64,000 nt of DNA from Saprospiraceae bacterium (GTDB lineage: Bacteria > Bacteroidota > Bacteroidia > Chitinophagales > Saprospiraceae). The stretch covers positions 1 to 64,000 of the forward strand of contig JANQSS010000104.1 in assembly GCA_028279185.1 (NCBI GenBank), given 5' to 3'. Below the pieces are notes generated by a model that saw only the letters and a program-made list of their open reading frames with translations, had not been told where the DNA came from and searched no databases. Below, piece after piece: positions 17,279 to 26,843 of the stretch (positions within the stretch are counted from its first letter, which is position 1; every line of letters starts with the position of its first letter). The translations under genes were made by a program, and so were the position numbers.

Positions 17279-17408
17279 TTTAGGGTTCCTATTTTATTAA
17301 ATGCATTAAACATCAGTCAGTAATTAGTGAAACTCCATTGTGAGAATGAACGCTTATTGACCATTGCCAAATATTATTTCTTAGTTAAAACAGTAAAATT
17401 CTTACAAC

Positions 17409-18110
17409 ATGGCCTTTTACAAATCGAATTGGTTTAAGTATCTAAAAAACTTGATTATTGGACTTGGAGCTGCAGCCGTTATGATGGGTGCACTTGGAAA
17501 AATTAACTCTGAACCATGGGGTGGACCAGCCATCACAATTGGTTTGACAGTTGAAGCTTTCATTTTTGCATTACTCGGTCTTCTTCCTCCAGAGAAAGAT
17601 TATTACTGGGAAAAACTTTATCCCGGGTTAGAAAATTATCATTCACGAATAGCACCACTTACCGAAGGTGATATTGGCGGTACAAAACCACTCGATGGCG
17701 AAGTTGTAGAAACGCGATTAGGAGGCATGCTTTCAGAGCTTCAGTCTATGTCGAAGAGTTTGGGTTCACTCAAGGCATTACAAGAAGTTGACTTTACCAA
17801 GACTGGCGACCAAATAAAAGCCATGGGTAATTTTTATGAGCGCATGGGTCAAGCTATGGAAAATTTAAACGCAACAGTAGAAGACACGAAAGTCTATAAA
17901 GAAAACATCGCCGCTTTGAACAGCAACTTGAGCAATATGAATACGCAATACAACAATGTTGTTCAGGCATTTGAATCAATGGGTCACTTGAGTGAAACGA
18001 TAGAAGACACAAAATTGTACCAGCAACAAATCACAACATTAAATACCAACTTGAAATCACTCAATGGGGTATATGGTAATGTATTGAATGCTTTTGGAAA
18101 ACCAGCATAA
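17409..18110 (+). CDS. gldL: T9SS motor protein GldL (PorL)
   Basis: A 233-residue inner-membrane protein with two N-terminal helices (about 12-31 and 40-58) and a cytoplasmic helical tail. GldL with GldM forms the proton-driven motor of T9SS and gliding. Glu49 lies inside the second helix (GLTVEAFIF), at the position of the membrane glutamate that I recall as essential in Flavobacterium GldL. The tail contains a near-repeat (TVEDTKVYKENIAALNSN and TIEDTKLYQQQITTLNTN, then L/NMNTQYNNVVQAF and LNGVYGNVLNAF), consistent with a parallel helical bundle. It lies between gldK and gldM. Confidence 0.96.
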   Translation: MAFYKSNWFKYLKNLIIGLGAAAVMMGALGKINSEPWGGPAITIGLTVEAFIFALLGLLPPEKDYYWEKLYPGLENYHSRIAPLTEGDIGGTKPLDGEVVETRLGGMLSELQSMSKSLGSLKALQEVDFTKTGDQIKAMGNFYERMGQAMENLNATVEDTKVYKENIAALNSNLSNMNTQYNNVVQAFESMGHLSETIEDTKLYQQQITTLNTNLKSLNGVYGNVLNAFGKPA

Positions 18111-18163
18111 GTGGATTCGAACGATTTCATTGCTTTTTATTAAATAAGAAATAAAATAATAAT

Positions 18164-19771
18164 ATGTCAATACCTAAGGAACCCAGACAGATCATGATCA
18201 ATATCATGTATCTGGTTCTCACAGCCTTATTGGCCCTAAACGTTTCTGCCGAAATATTCAACGCCTTTAAGGTAGTGGACAAAGGCCTCACACAGTCAAG
18301 TGCGGCGTTAGATGAGTCGAATGCTACACTTCCTGAAGTAATTAAAACCACTGCGAAGAAGAAACCTGAGTTTCAAAAATATGCTGATCGTGTGGATGGT
18401 GTTCGTCAAACTTCAAAAGAGTTTTCTGAGTATATGAATGGTATCATTGAATATATGATAGATCAAACTGGCGACAAGGATGGCAGCATTGGTGACGGAG
18501 ACTATATTACTTTTCAGGGAGTAAGAAAACTCCGAGGTGAAAAGGATAAAGACATTACAACTCGGTATCTTGTGAATGGGGAAGAAGGTAAAGATCCTGT
18601 CGGACCGGAAATAAAGCAGAAAATACTGGATGCAAAAGCCAAATTCCTGACCTTTATTGATTCGAATGACAGAGCAAGCATCGCATTTCCCTTAGAAATT
18701 GACGATAAAACTTGGCAGACCTCGAAGGATAAAGGAAAGAGATCATGGGCCGCGTATAATTTCAAGCAAATGCCTTTGCAGGCCACTCTTCCGATTCTAA
18801 ACAAATTTATTAATGATGTAAAGGCCACAGAGGCCGAGGTACTCAATTATTTGCTGACAAATGTTGGTGGAAAATCAGAAGATCTGGTTTTGGACAAATT
18901 TGTTGTGATTTCATCTCCAAAAAAATCGTACATCCTTAAAGGCGAAAAATATGAGACGGAATTATCTTTAGGTGCCACATCTTCAGCAAAGTCAAATACT
19001 AAAATTACATTGGCTGTGAACGGTACCCCATTGCGAGTATCAGATGATGGAACGGCAACTTGGTCGGCTACGGGGTCGGGTTTAGGAACGAAAAAATATA
19101 ACGTCAAAGCAACAGTATTTAATCCAGTTACTGAGAAAACGGATACATATACAAAGGAATACGAATACACAGTCGGGGAAAGTTCAGTGAGTGTTTCTGC
19201 GCTTAAAATGAATGTATTCTATATTGGAGTGCCTAACCCAGTTGGTGTTTCTGCTGCAGGTGTCAACTCGAATCAAGTCAAAGTAAGCATGTCCGGTGGT
19301 GGTGGGTGTAGCATTAAAAAAGGAAGTGATGGTAATTTTGTCGTTACTGCTACTAGGCCTACGAAGAAAGGCGAATTTGCATATGTAAATGTTTCTGCAC
19401 CTGGACTTACGGCTAAAAGTGAATTTCGTGTAAAACGAATTCCTGATCCCGAGGCAAAACTGGGTTTGAATGAAGGAGGAACTATGTCAAATGGAGAGTT
19501 CCGGGCTCAGCGTGGTGTCATCGCGGATCTTGAAAACTTCGACTTTGATGCAAAATGTAATATTGCTGGATTTAACCTTGTTCGTGTGGCTCGCCGCGAT
19601 GATCCGGAAAGTGCTTTGAATGTGGGAGGAACATTCGGTGCGGATGCCAAACGCTTAATTTCTCAAGCCAAACCAGGCGACCGTTACTTCTTTGAAAATG
19701 TAAAGGCTAAGTGCCCGGGTGATACGGGACCAGCACGTAAAATCAACGATTTAGTATTTTCGATAAAATAA
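18164..19771 (+). CDS. gldM: T9SS motor/periplasmic shaft protein GldM (PorM)
   Basis: A 535-residue protein with one N-terminal transmembrane helix (about 12-32, in IMINIMYLVLTALLALNVSA) and a large periplasmic part. After a helical D1-like region come beta-rich domains starting near 245 and continuing to the C-terminus, matching the four-domain D1-D4 rod known for GldM/PorM. This rod carries motor movement from GldL to the GldK-GldN ring. Start and length are normal for the family. It is 53 bases after gldL and 6 bases before gldN. Confidence 0.96.
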   Translation: MSIPKEPRQIMINIMYLVLTALLALNVSAEIFNAFKVVDKGLTQSSAALDESNATLPEVIKTTAKKKPEFQKYADRVDGVRQTSKEFSEYMNGIIEYMIDQTGDKDGSIGDGDYITFQGVRKLRGEKDKDITTRYLVNGEEGKDPVGPEIKQKILDAKAKFLTFIDSNDRASIAFPLEIDDKTWQTSKDKGKRSWAAYNFKQMPLQATLPILNKFINDVKATEAEVLNYLLTNVGGKSEDLVLDKFVVISSPKKSYILKGEKYETELSLGATSSAKSNTKITLAVNGTPLRVSDDGTATWSATGSGLGTKKYNVKATVFNPVTEKTDTYTKEYEYTVGESSVSVSALKMNVFYIGVPNPVGVSAAGVNSNQVKVSMSGGGGCSIKKGSDGNFVVTATRPTKKGEFAYVNVSAPGLTAKSEFRVKRIPDPEAKLGLNEGGTMSNGEFRAQRGVIADLENFDFDAKCNIAGFNLVRVARRDDPESALNVGGTFGADAKRLISQAKPGDRYFFENVKAKCPGDTGPARKINDLVFSIK

Positions 19772-19777
19772 TAAGCA

Positions 19778-20647
19778 ATGAAAAAATTTGCAATCCATTC
19801 TTTAGGACTATTCTTTTTAATGCTTTTTGCCATGACTGCGTTCGCGCAGGTACCTGAAGATATTATCACAGAGTCATCAGAACCAGAAGATGAAGAATTC
19901 ATCGATGGAGTAGTCAATCAGACGCTTATGTATGAAACACGTTTGTTGCCATACGCGGGCGTTCGCGAAGCAGATGTGCCATGGCAACGGCGAATGTGGC
20001 GTATAATAGACGTCCGCGAAAAGATTAACTTACCATTTCGTTATCCGGTTAAACCATTGATTACCATATTAACCGAAGGTGTCGAGTCCGGTGAGTTGGT
20101 CGCATTTGCAAAGGACAACTTTAAGGATCAAATGACGAAGGAAGAGGTTAATGAAAAACTCTTCAGAATGGATACCGTTACGATTGTCGACCCTGAAACG
20201 TACGAAGCGTCAATAGAGGTAACCAAAAGTATTCTGGACCCGGAAGACATTAAAAAGTTTCGCGTGAAAGAAATATGGTTCTTTGATGAGGCTGCGGGCA
20301 GAATCAAAAACAGAATTCTTGGAATTGCCCCAATAAAAGCGGAATATGACGATGCGGGTAACTTTAAATATGAGGGCCCAATGTTTTGGATATATTACCC
20401 TCAGTCACGCGAATATTTGTCGAAACACCGCGCTTTTGTGGATGGTAACGATGCGGCACCTGTTACTTGGGAAACAATGTTCGAGATGCGAAAATTTTCT
20501 AGTTACATTATGAAGGCTTCGAATGTTTTTGACAACAGATTAGAGCACTATGCTCATCTTAAGGATAATCCATTGGATTTGCTTTATGAAAGTGAAAAAA
20601 TTAAAATGGATCTATTCAACTTTGAACACGACTTGTGGTCATATTAA
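19778..20647 (+). CDS. gldN: T9SS ring protein GldN (PorN)
   Basis: A 289-residue periplasmic protein with signal peptide 1-24 (ending in MTAFAQ). It contains the family features LPYAGVREADVPWQRRMWR, EKINLPFRYPVKP, KEIWFFDE and an FWIYYPQSREYL region. GldN/PorN binds GldK/PorK in the periplasmic ring and contacts GldM. It starts 6 bases after gldM and is followed by a strong terminator, so it ends the T9SS operon. Confidence 0.96.
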   Translation: MKKFAIHSLGLFFLMLFAMTAFAQVPEDIITESSEPEDEEFIDGVVNQTLMYETRLLPYAGVREADVPWQRRMWRIIDVREKINLPFRYPVKPLITILTEGVESGELVAFAKDNFKDQMTKEEVNEKLFRMDTVTIVDPETYEASIEVTKSILDPEDIKKFRVKEIWFFDEAAGRIKNRILGIAPIKAEYDDAGNFKYEGPMFWIYYPQSREYLSKHRAFVDGNDAAPVTWETMFEMRKFSSYIMKASNVFDNRLEHYAHLKDNPLDLLYESEKIKMDLFNFEHDLWSY

Positions 20648-20672
20648 TGATACATTAATTGAAAAAATTTTG

Positions 20673-20706
20673 GCCGGATAAGTGTAATACCTATCCGGCT
20701 TTTTTT
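20673..20706 (+). terminator. Terminator of the gldKLMN operon
   Basis: Arms GCCGGATA (20673-20680) and TATCCGGC (20692-20699) form an 8-bp stem with an 11-base loop, followed by seven T residues. Confidence 0.9.
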
Positions 20707-20731
20707 ATTCCCAGTTTATACAAGCCAAATT

Positions 20732-21160
20732 ATGATTCGAGATATCTACATAATTAATGGTCCCAATTTAAATCTGTTGGGAAAGAGAGAAAGAGACATT
20801 TATGGAAGCGAATCATTCGAGAACTATTTCATTGAATTGAAAAAAAAATTTGCCGAAGTACGGCTTTATTATTTTCAATCAAATCATGAAGGAAGACTAA
20901 TTGACAAGATACAGGAGGTTGGGTATATGCCGAAAACGGGGATAATATTAAATGCGGCAGGGTATACACATACGTCGATTGCGATTGGCGATACGGTCGC
21001 TGCTATCGACAATAAAGTTATCGAAGTTCATATTTCTGATGTGTTGAATCGCGAGGATTTTAGAAAGCATTCCTATGTAAAAGAGTATGCCCATGCGTTT
21101 ATTTCTGGCAAAGGACTTGCAGGTTACGACGAGGCCATAGAGCTCCTTAATAATCTGTAA
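20732..21160 (+). CDS. aroQ: Type II 3-dehydroquinate dehydratase
   Basis: A 142-residue enzyme that dehydrates 3-dehydroquinate to 3-dehydroshikimate in the shikimate pathway. The type II family motifs are present: INGPNLNLLGKRE at the N-terminus, the flexible active-site loop with Tyr in DIYGSE, QSNHEGRLID, NAAGYTHTSIAI with the catalytic-region His, and EVHISDVLNREDFR. Length is normal (about 140-150). It follows the gldN terminator, so it is its own unit, and converges on the chaperone triad. Confidence 0.96.
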   Translation: MIRDIYIINGPNLNLLGKRERDIYGSESFENYFIELKKKFAEVRLYYFQSNHEGRLIDKIQEVGYMPKTGIILNAAGYTHTSIAIGDTVAAIDNKVIEVHISDVLNREDFRKHSYVKEYAHAFISGKGLAGYDEAIELLNNL

Positions 21161-21212
21161 CAATAAAGCTGTATTAGCCTATCTTTAAAGGATACAGTGG
21201 AATTGATTCTTG

Positions 21213-22562
21213 TCATTGATTTAGCCACACGTCCAATTCAGGACAAGTGTATCGCTGATCTAGCTGAACATGTGTTTCCGCTACGCGATCAAACAACCAC
21301 TCATTGAATAATCGCTGCTTTTTTTCCTCCGAAGCAAAACGCTGGATTTTTGCATAGTCTTGCTCCAAGGAGGCTTGATGGGGTTGCGACCTCGAATCTA
21401 ATCTAAACAATTTATATACTGGGTCTTCATCCAGATTATCATATAGTACAGGTTCACTGTATCCATCCACCTTTAAATCATCAATGGCAAAAAATACATC
21501 TGATTCTAAATCACCAATTTCAAAAAATGTATTTCCCGTTTTCGGGTTTGTCATCCGCCCCCCATTGTTAAAGCTCACCGTTTTATCATCGCTATACAAG
21601 CGCACAGCCAGTTCAAAAGAAATAGAGTCTGTTTCTAATAATTGCTTTATACTATCCAGCGTTGTTTTAGCCGAGGCAATATCCGATGGTTCAAACTCAG
21701 GGCGAATGAGAATATGTCGTGTGTGAATCAGATTTCCACGTCGATCTAAAAGCTGTATGAGGTGAAACCCAAATTCGGTTTCCACAATTTCAGAGTATTC
21801 ACCGGCTTCCAAATTATAGGCAACCGCCTCGAATTCCGGTACAAAAGTCCCTCGTTTTTGCCAGCCTAAATCACCACCATTTTCTTTTGATCCCGGGTCA
21901 TCCGAGTAAATATTGCTCAAGCGTTCGAACTGATTGTCATCGTTTAAGATACGTTCGCGAAGTCCTTCAAGCACTTGTCGGGCTTCATCTTTCTTTTGCT
22001 GCGAAGGTTGGGGTTTGAATACTATTTCCGAAATCTCAACTTCTGAATTAAAATATGGAAGACTGTCTACTGGAATTGAACTGAAAAATGCCGCTACCTC
22101 GGCTGGGGTCGCTTCGACGTCGGCCATAACTTGATTACGCATTTTATCGGTATACAATTTATTGCGCAAGTTGTCTTGTTGTTCTCGTCGAACTTCTGCC
22201 AGACTGACGCCATAAAAGGATTCAAAACGTTCTTCATCATTCCCCATACTAGCTAGGATTTGGTTCAATCGAGCATCGATTTGCTGGTTGACTTCTTGAT
22301 CTGTCACAAGAATACTATCGAGTTTGGCTTGATTGATCAACAGCATCTGTGCGACAAGGTCTTGCAACACAAAACAACGTGTATTCTCATCAATAGCACC
22401 ATAGGTAGCTTTTATATAAGATATCCGTTTTTCGACATCTGATAAGAGGATGATCTCTCCACCTACCTGACATATAACCTTGTCCAGGAGCTGTTGCCCT
22501 TTCATAGTGGGAAGGTAAAAGACCAAAATGAAAATAATTGCGCTTATGTATTTCATTATCAT
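21213..22562 (-). CDS. SurA-like periplasmic peptidyl-prolyl isomerase/chaperone
   Basis: A 449-residue exported protein with signal peptide (about 1-22), a SurA N-terminal-like helical region (to about 170), and two parvulin-type rotamase segments: one from ISEIVFKP through FGFHLIQLLDRR, the other starting at HTRHILIRP. SurA chaperones unfolded outer-membrane proteins across the periplasm. A second ATG at 22556 would trim two residues. It is the last of three minus-strand parvulin-like genes, with spacings of 4 bases and a 20-base overlap, so they form one operon. Proximity to T9SS barrel genes suggests, but does not prove, that those are clients. Confidence 0.92.
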   Translation of the reverse strand: MIMKYISAIIFILVFYLPTMKGQQLLDKVICQVGGEIILLSDVEKRISYIKATYGAIDENTRCFVLQDLVAQMLLINQAKLDSILVTDQEVNQQIDARLNQILASMGNDEERFESFYGVSLAEVRREQQDNLRNKLYTDKMRNQVMADVEATPAEVAAFFSSIPVDSLPYFNSEVEISEIVFKPQPSQQKKDEARQVLEGLRERILNDDNQFERLSNIYSDDPGSKENGGDLGWQKRGTFVPEFEAVAYNLEAGEYSEIVETEFGFHLIQLLDRRGNLIHTRHILIRPEFEPSDIASAKTTLDSIKQLLETDSISFELAVRLYSDDKTVSFNNGGRMTNPKTGNTFFEIGDLESDVFFAIDDLKVDGYSEPVLYDNLDEDPVYKLFRLDSRSQPHQASLEQDYAKIQRFASEEKKQRLFNEWLFDRVAETHVQLDQRYTCPELDVWLNQ

Positions 22563-22566
22563 CGTA

Positions 22567-23490
22567 TTAGTATAGCTTTATTCGATTTGATTTCACCGCT
22601 TCTTCATAGAGTTCATTGCGTCTGTTTCGAATAAGCTTTTGTTTGCGGCGGTACAAAATTACCTTACGAGCTTGTTTTTCGATGAACGAAAGAGGTGCTA
22701 TTTCTGTGTCTGGTATTTGCTCCAAAACTCGAAGGAAGAATGTTGCCGTATCATTTGTAAACGTTTGTTCTTTGAACAATGTATTCGATCTATTCTTTAA
22801 AATGTTGCCTGGCACAATTTGTTTCAATTCCTCTAGCTTGTACCAGGAACTATCCTCTAGCAAAAAAACTGCTGCTGAGGTGTGACAAAGGTCGATCAAA
22901 CTATCCATGGCCGTCCTTCGCTCATGACTTTTCCACAGTTGTGCTATTTCATTTAATTCGGAATGGTCTTTTCGGATATTGATAAAATGCAATCGTACAA
23001 TGGAGGATTGCAAGACATACTGTGATTTATTGTCTTCATAGTAGGCTTGAAGATCGCTTTGCGATATCAGACTGTCGAGTTGATTTTCGATGAGTTGTTT
23101 TTCAAATAAATGAATCAGCAACGATGAACGATATGCCTCGGTCAACTCGTCAAGTTCTTGACGAGATTCGAGTTTTTCCATCGCTTCTAATTCAAATGCC
23201 TTCTCGTATGCCCACTGTTTAATAAAATTTGAAACTACCTCTGTTGAATCTTGACCTGAACGGATAAAGGCCTGGTTTGCCCGTTCTTTTGATAAGGTAA
23301 ACGGCCCAACTTGGGCGACAATTTCAGACGGTTGATCCTCTGAGGTATCGCACGACATGATGGTCGAAAGAGAAAATACGACAACAAAAAACAAGTTTAT
23401 CGATACTCGAAAATGGTACTTTATGGATCTTGTGTGTACGATAAAATGACTGCTATTGATTTTACAGATTCTAACGATTGATGATAGCAT
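22567..23490 (-). CDS. SurA-like chaperone lipoprotein with degenerate parvulin region
   Basis: A 307-residue protein starting at an ATG that overlaps the upstream gene by 20 bases. A long basic N-terminus leads to a hydrophobic stretch ending FSLSTIMSC, a lipobox-like site with Cys near 47. The body resembles the helical SurA/PrsA N-domain (SKERANQAFIR, DLQAYYEDNKSQY), but the expected parvulin signature is poorly conserved (HFINIRKDH in place of HILI). It may act as a chaperone without isomerase activity. A later, non-ATG start would give a more usual signal length. It is the middle gene of the triad. Confidence 0.8.
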   Translation of the reverse strand: MLSSIVRICKINSSHFIVHTRSIKYHFRVSINLFFVVVFSLSTIMSCDTSEDQPSEIVAQVGPFTLSKERANQAFIRSGQDSTEVVSNFIKQWAYEKAFELEAMEKLESRQELDELTEAYRSSLLIHLFEKQLIENQLDSLISQSDLQAYYEDNKSQYVLQSSIVRLHFINIRKDHSELNEIAQLWKSHERRTAMDSLIDLCHTSAAVFLLEDSSWYKLEELKQIVPGNILKNRSNTLFKEQTFTNDTATFFLRVLEQIPDTEIAPLSFIEKQARKVILYRRKQKLIRNRRNELYEEAVKSNRIKLY

Positions 23491-25456
23491 TTATAGCATC
23501 TGAATTTTCCTTCACTTTATATTTTGAATTCAATTCTTCAATCCAGTTTTTTTCTAAAAGTTCCTGATAATCCGCAATCACGTAGCCTCGACACTCATTT
23601 AGTTCTTTGGGTTGTGGAGGCGTGTTTTTCAATGTCTTAGAAATAATAAATGCATTGCCATTTTCGCCAATTGCCCTTAAAGAAGACAGTTTTCCTTCTT
23701 TCCAAGCGTACCGAGCACTGTCTTTGTCCGACCTCAATATGCTTTTTGCATCTTGCGGTATCGTCGGATATAACCGTTCAATTTCAGCGGTGGATTTTTT
23801 CTTTATTTGTTTCGCTATTTTTTTTGCCTGCTTTTCAGTGCTATTTGTAATGGTAAAGGTTACAACGTCGATTTTTTCGGGATGAACGTAGTCGGAACGG
23901 TGTTGTTCAAAATAATTTTTCAATCCTGCTGTGTCCGCTGATGCCTTGTCCCAAACATGGTCTTTTGTAATTTCAAATAGCAATATCCCTTCTTCGTACT
24001 CCCGCATTAATGACGCGAATTCAGGATATTTTTTTTCCAATTGGCTTTTCTCAAGCTCCAAACAAGCTTCATTCACAAAAGAATTAAATAATTCATGCAA
24101 GGCAGCCGTTTTACGCTTCGGTTTAAGCCGTACACGTTCCTTAGGATGGCTTTCAATATATTTTACAAAATCAATGACGGTTTTACTAAAGCCATTTTTG
24201 AATGAAATAACTGCTTCATCATCTATGTTTTCCGGACGAATCCAGCGATAAGTAAAGAAACTGGCATCGTCAATTAATGCGAAAAATTTATTCCGAGCAT
24301 TCTCATTTATCGATAGTTCTTCTTCTGATTTTATGCGATCTATCATGACCTGTCGCGATATCGCGGCTCTTTCTGTTCGCCGAAGATCATTTTCAATGCC
24401 GCGTTTAGCATCTTGAAAAGACTTGAGTTCCTTAATTCCCAGGCGTTTTAGCACATGAAATCCTATACGTGTTTCGACTGGCTCTGAAATTTGTTGATCC
24501 TCCGTCAGAGCTAAAACGGCCTTTTCGAACTCCAGGTCGTATTCACCTGTTTTTACATAGCCAATGCGTCCACCTTTTCTGGCAGATTGGCTGTCATCAG
24601 ATTCTTTGGATGCTAACTCCTCGAACGGTACACCTCGAACAAGCCGATTGTGGATGTCCGCAATTCTCCGGCGAGCTGCTTCATGGTTATCCGTGGCCTT
24701 TTTCTTTTTCTTGACTAAGATATGCGCAACTTCGACTTCAGGTTGCGCATCCCGTAAACTGTGTAACTTCACAATGTGATATCCTCGAGGACTTCTCACC
24801 GGTTTTGATATATTGCCGGGAACGAGGTTGTAAATAGCTGTTTCCAATGCGTAATAGCCTTTTGGCATCAGAGCCTTGATGTAACCAATGTACCCGCCAT
24901 CCGCTTTATTCTTGTCATCTTGTGACATGGATTTCGCCGCGTCTTCAAACGTCACACTTCCGGATACTATCGATTCATGGACTTGACTAGCTATTTTATA
25001 GGCTTGGCTTGTATCAAGTTGAAATTGATTTTTGGGAAGTTTGATTAATATGTGACTGACTTCTGCTTCCGTACCCATCCTTTCATAAGCCTCCCGGGCC
25101 AATCTGCCCATTACACTGTTATCATTAAGATATGTGGCTGCCAGCTGATCTCGATATCCTGCTAGTTCAGTATTTAACCGATCTATGGTGTCCATTTTCA
25201 ATTCACGTGCGTGGTGAACCTTGAGTTTGAATTTTTTATAAAGGTCAAGGTATTCGCGAACGGAAGCTTCACTGAAATCAGCATTTCCAGCATTGTTCTT
25301 GTTGTAGATATATAAAAATTCTGATGTGCGAACGTCCTGGTCTCCGATTGAGAAAAGAATAGGATCCTCTTGTGCCTGTATGCCAACCGTGATAAAGAGA
25401 AGCAGGATGAGCGCCCCCTTAAACCTCGTTAATAGTGTAATAAATCGTTGATTCAT
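23471..25456 (-). CDS. Periplasmic peptidyl-prolyl isomerase with two parvulin domains (PpiD/PrsA-like)
   Basis: A 661-residue exported protein with signal peptide (about 1-28, ending in TVGIQAQ). Two rotamase domains follow: about 115-215 (VSHILIKLP ... RGYHIVKLHSL) and about 225-330 (VAHILVKKK ... IGFHVLKRLG), both with the His-x-Leu and GFH/GYH parvulin signatures. The C-terminal half (330-661) is helical and charged, with no domain I can name. It lies first in the triad, 23 bases after purD. It probably assists folding of outer-membrane or secreted proteins. Confidence 0.92.
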   Translation of the reverse strand: MNQRFITLLTRFKGALILLLFITVGIQAQEDPILFSIGDQDVRTSEFLYIYNKNNAGNADFSEASVREYLDLYKKFKLKVHHARELKMDTIDRLNTELAGYRDQLAATYLNDNSVMGRLAREAYERMGTEAEVSHILIKLPKNQFQLDTSQAYKIASQVHESIVSGSVTFEDAAKSMSQDDKNKADGGYIGYIKALMPKGYYALETAIYNLVPGNISKPVRSPRGYHIVKLHSLRDAQPEVEVAHILVKKKKKATDNHEAARRRIADIHNRLVRGVPFEELASKESDDSQSARKGGRIGYVKTGEYDLEFEKAVLALTEDQQISEPVETRIGFHVLKRLGIKELKSFQDAKRGIENDLRRTERAAISRQVMIDRIKSEEELSINENARNKFFALIDDASFFTYRWIRPENIDDEAVISFKNGFSKTVIDFVKYIESHPKERVRLKPKRKTAALHELFNSFVNEACLELEKSQLEKKYPEFASLMREYEEGILLFEITKDHVWDKASADTAGLKNYFEQHRSDYVHPEKIDVVTFTITNSTEKQAKKIAKQIKKKSTAEIERLYPTIPQDAKSILRSDKDSARYAWKEGKLSSLRAIGENGNAFIISKTLKNTPPQPKELNECRGYVIADYQELLEKNWIEELNSKYKVKENSDAINAIINR

Positions 25457-25479
25457 AGTATTATTTTATCGTTGTGATT

Positions 25480-26742
25480 TCACAAATCAAAACCAATGTC
25501 AGTTCTATAATATTGTTTTTCAAAGTATATGGATTCAATGTCTTCGTAGCACTTTTTTAAAGCTTCGTTGGTATCCTCTCCTAAGTTTGTAATTGCTAGT
25601 ACGCGCCCCCCATTGGTGAGAATTTCCTCATCTATGCGTTTGGTTCCGGCGTGAAACAAAAGCGCATCCTTCACAAGGCTTAATCCTTCGATCTTTTTTC
25701 CTTTTTCATAGGCTAGCGGGTAACCACCGGAAACAAGCATTACAGTGCTGCAAGTTTGGCTTGAAACCTCAAGGTCCGAAGAATTGATTTGACCTTTTGC
25801 CGTGTCAATCATATGTTTCAATAGATCACTTTTAATTCTTGGTAATACTACTTCCGTTTCAGGATCTCCTAAACGACAGTTGTATTCAATGACGAACGGA
25901 TCACCATTTACCTCGATCATCCCAAAAAAGATGAATCCAACATAATCGATTCCTTCATTGCGAAGACCCGATAACGTTGGTCTTATGACTTGTTCAATCG
26001 TTTTTAGTCGCAAGTTGTCATCCACGTATGAGACCGGTGAAACAGCACCCATGCCACCCGTGTTCAACCCATTGTCACCCTCACCTATTCGCTTATAATC
26101 TTTTGCCTCCGGGAGTAGGTAATAGTCCTTTCCATCGGTTAACACGAATACCGAGTACTCCCGCCCCGCCAGAAATTCTTCTATCACCACTTGAGCTGAA
26201 GCCTCTCCGAACTGCCCGTCGAGCATCGTACGCAACGTACGTTTAGCCTCGTCATGACTATTGCAAATAATGACTCCCTTACCGGCAGCTAGTCCATCGG
26301 CCTTCAAGACGATCGGCGCTCGCATATTTTCAATGTGGGCAAGACCTTTCTGGAAATCAGATGCACGAACAGTCAAATAACGGGCGGTAGGAATGTTATT
26401 CCGTTGCATAAAGATCTTCGCAAAGGCCTTACTCGCTTCAAGTTGGGCGCCGATTTTACCAGGGCCAATGACCATGGTGTCAGGATTCTTCATTCTAATG
26501 ATGTCTGCAAGCCCGTTTGCCAAAGGAGCTTCAGGTCCTATTACCACCATATTGATCTGGCGCTCGTTAATCAAATCGATAATGTGTTCATGCTTCGAAA
26601 TGTCTAAGTCTACATTTTCGCCAAGTGCTCCGCTTCCTCCATTACCAGGACTAATTATAAGTTCTTGACAAAGAGGGCTTTGTCGTAATTTCCAGGCCAG
26701 TGCATGTTCACGACCTCCTTGTCCAATTACGAGGATTTTCAT
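25480..26742 (-). CDS. purD: Phosphoribosylamine-glycine ligase
   Basis: A 420-residue GAR synthetase that joins phosphoribosylamine and glycine with ATP in purine synthesis. The opening KILVIGQGGREHALAWKL, the ATP-grasp region KADGLAAGKGVIIC, GREYSVFVLTDGK, NTGGMGAVSP and EYNCRLGDPETEVVLPR are all diagnostic. Length is normal. A -7-like TAATTTCG lies immediately upstream (26749-26756 on the minus strand), so the transcript may be nearly leaderless. It is divergent from ruvA and heads the chaperone triad strand. Confidence 0.97.
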   Translation of the reverse strand: MKILVIGQGGREHALAWKLRQSPLCQELIISPGNGGSGALGENVDLDISKHEHIIDLINERQINMVVIGPEAPLANGLADIIRMKNPDTMVIGPGKIGAQLEASKAFAKIFMQRNNIPTARYLTVRASDFQKGLAHIENMRAPIVLKADGLAAGKGVIICNSHDEAKRTLRTMLDGQFGEASAQVVIEEFLAGREYSVFVLTDGKDYYLLPEAKDYKRIGEGDNGLNTGGMGAVSPVSYVDDNLRLKTIEQVIRPTLSGLRNEGIDYVGFIFFGMIEVNGDPFVIEYNCRLGDPETEVVLPRIKSDLLKHMIDTAKGQINSSDLEVSSQTCSTVMLVSGGYPLAYEKGKKIEGLSLVKDALLFHAGTKRIDEEILTNGGRVLAITNLGEDTNEALKKCYEDIESIYFEKQYYRTDIGFDL

Positions 26743-26748
26743 GGCCCG

Positions 26749-26756
26749 CGAAATTA
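26749..26756 (-). promoter_or_regulatory. Possible -7 element of purD
   Basis: Read on the minus strand this is TAATTTCG, close to the Bacteroidota -7 consensus. It is only 6 bases before the ATG, which would imply a very short leader. Confidence 0.35.
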
Positions 26757-26811
26757 CGTAAAATATCGATGTTCTTTACACCAGGAGTCCACCTTCCAGT
26801 GCGAATTTTTA

Positions 26812-26819
26812 TACCTTCG
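26812..26819 (+). promoter_or_regulatory. -7 element of ruvA
   Basis: TACCTTCG, a frequent Bacteroidota -7 variant, lies 24 bases before the ruvA ATG. Confidence 0.45.
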
Positions 26820-26843
26820 CATGGCCACTATTTTTAATCTATA

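Noticed and set aside
21169..21197. CTGTAT ... ATACAG hairpin between aroQ and the SurA-like gene
   Set aside because: A 6-bp stem with a long loop and no T run; too weak to call a terminator.
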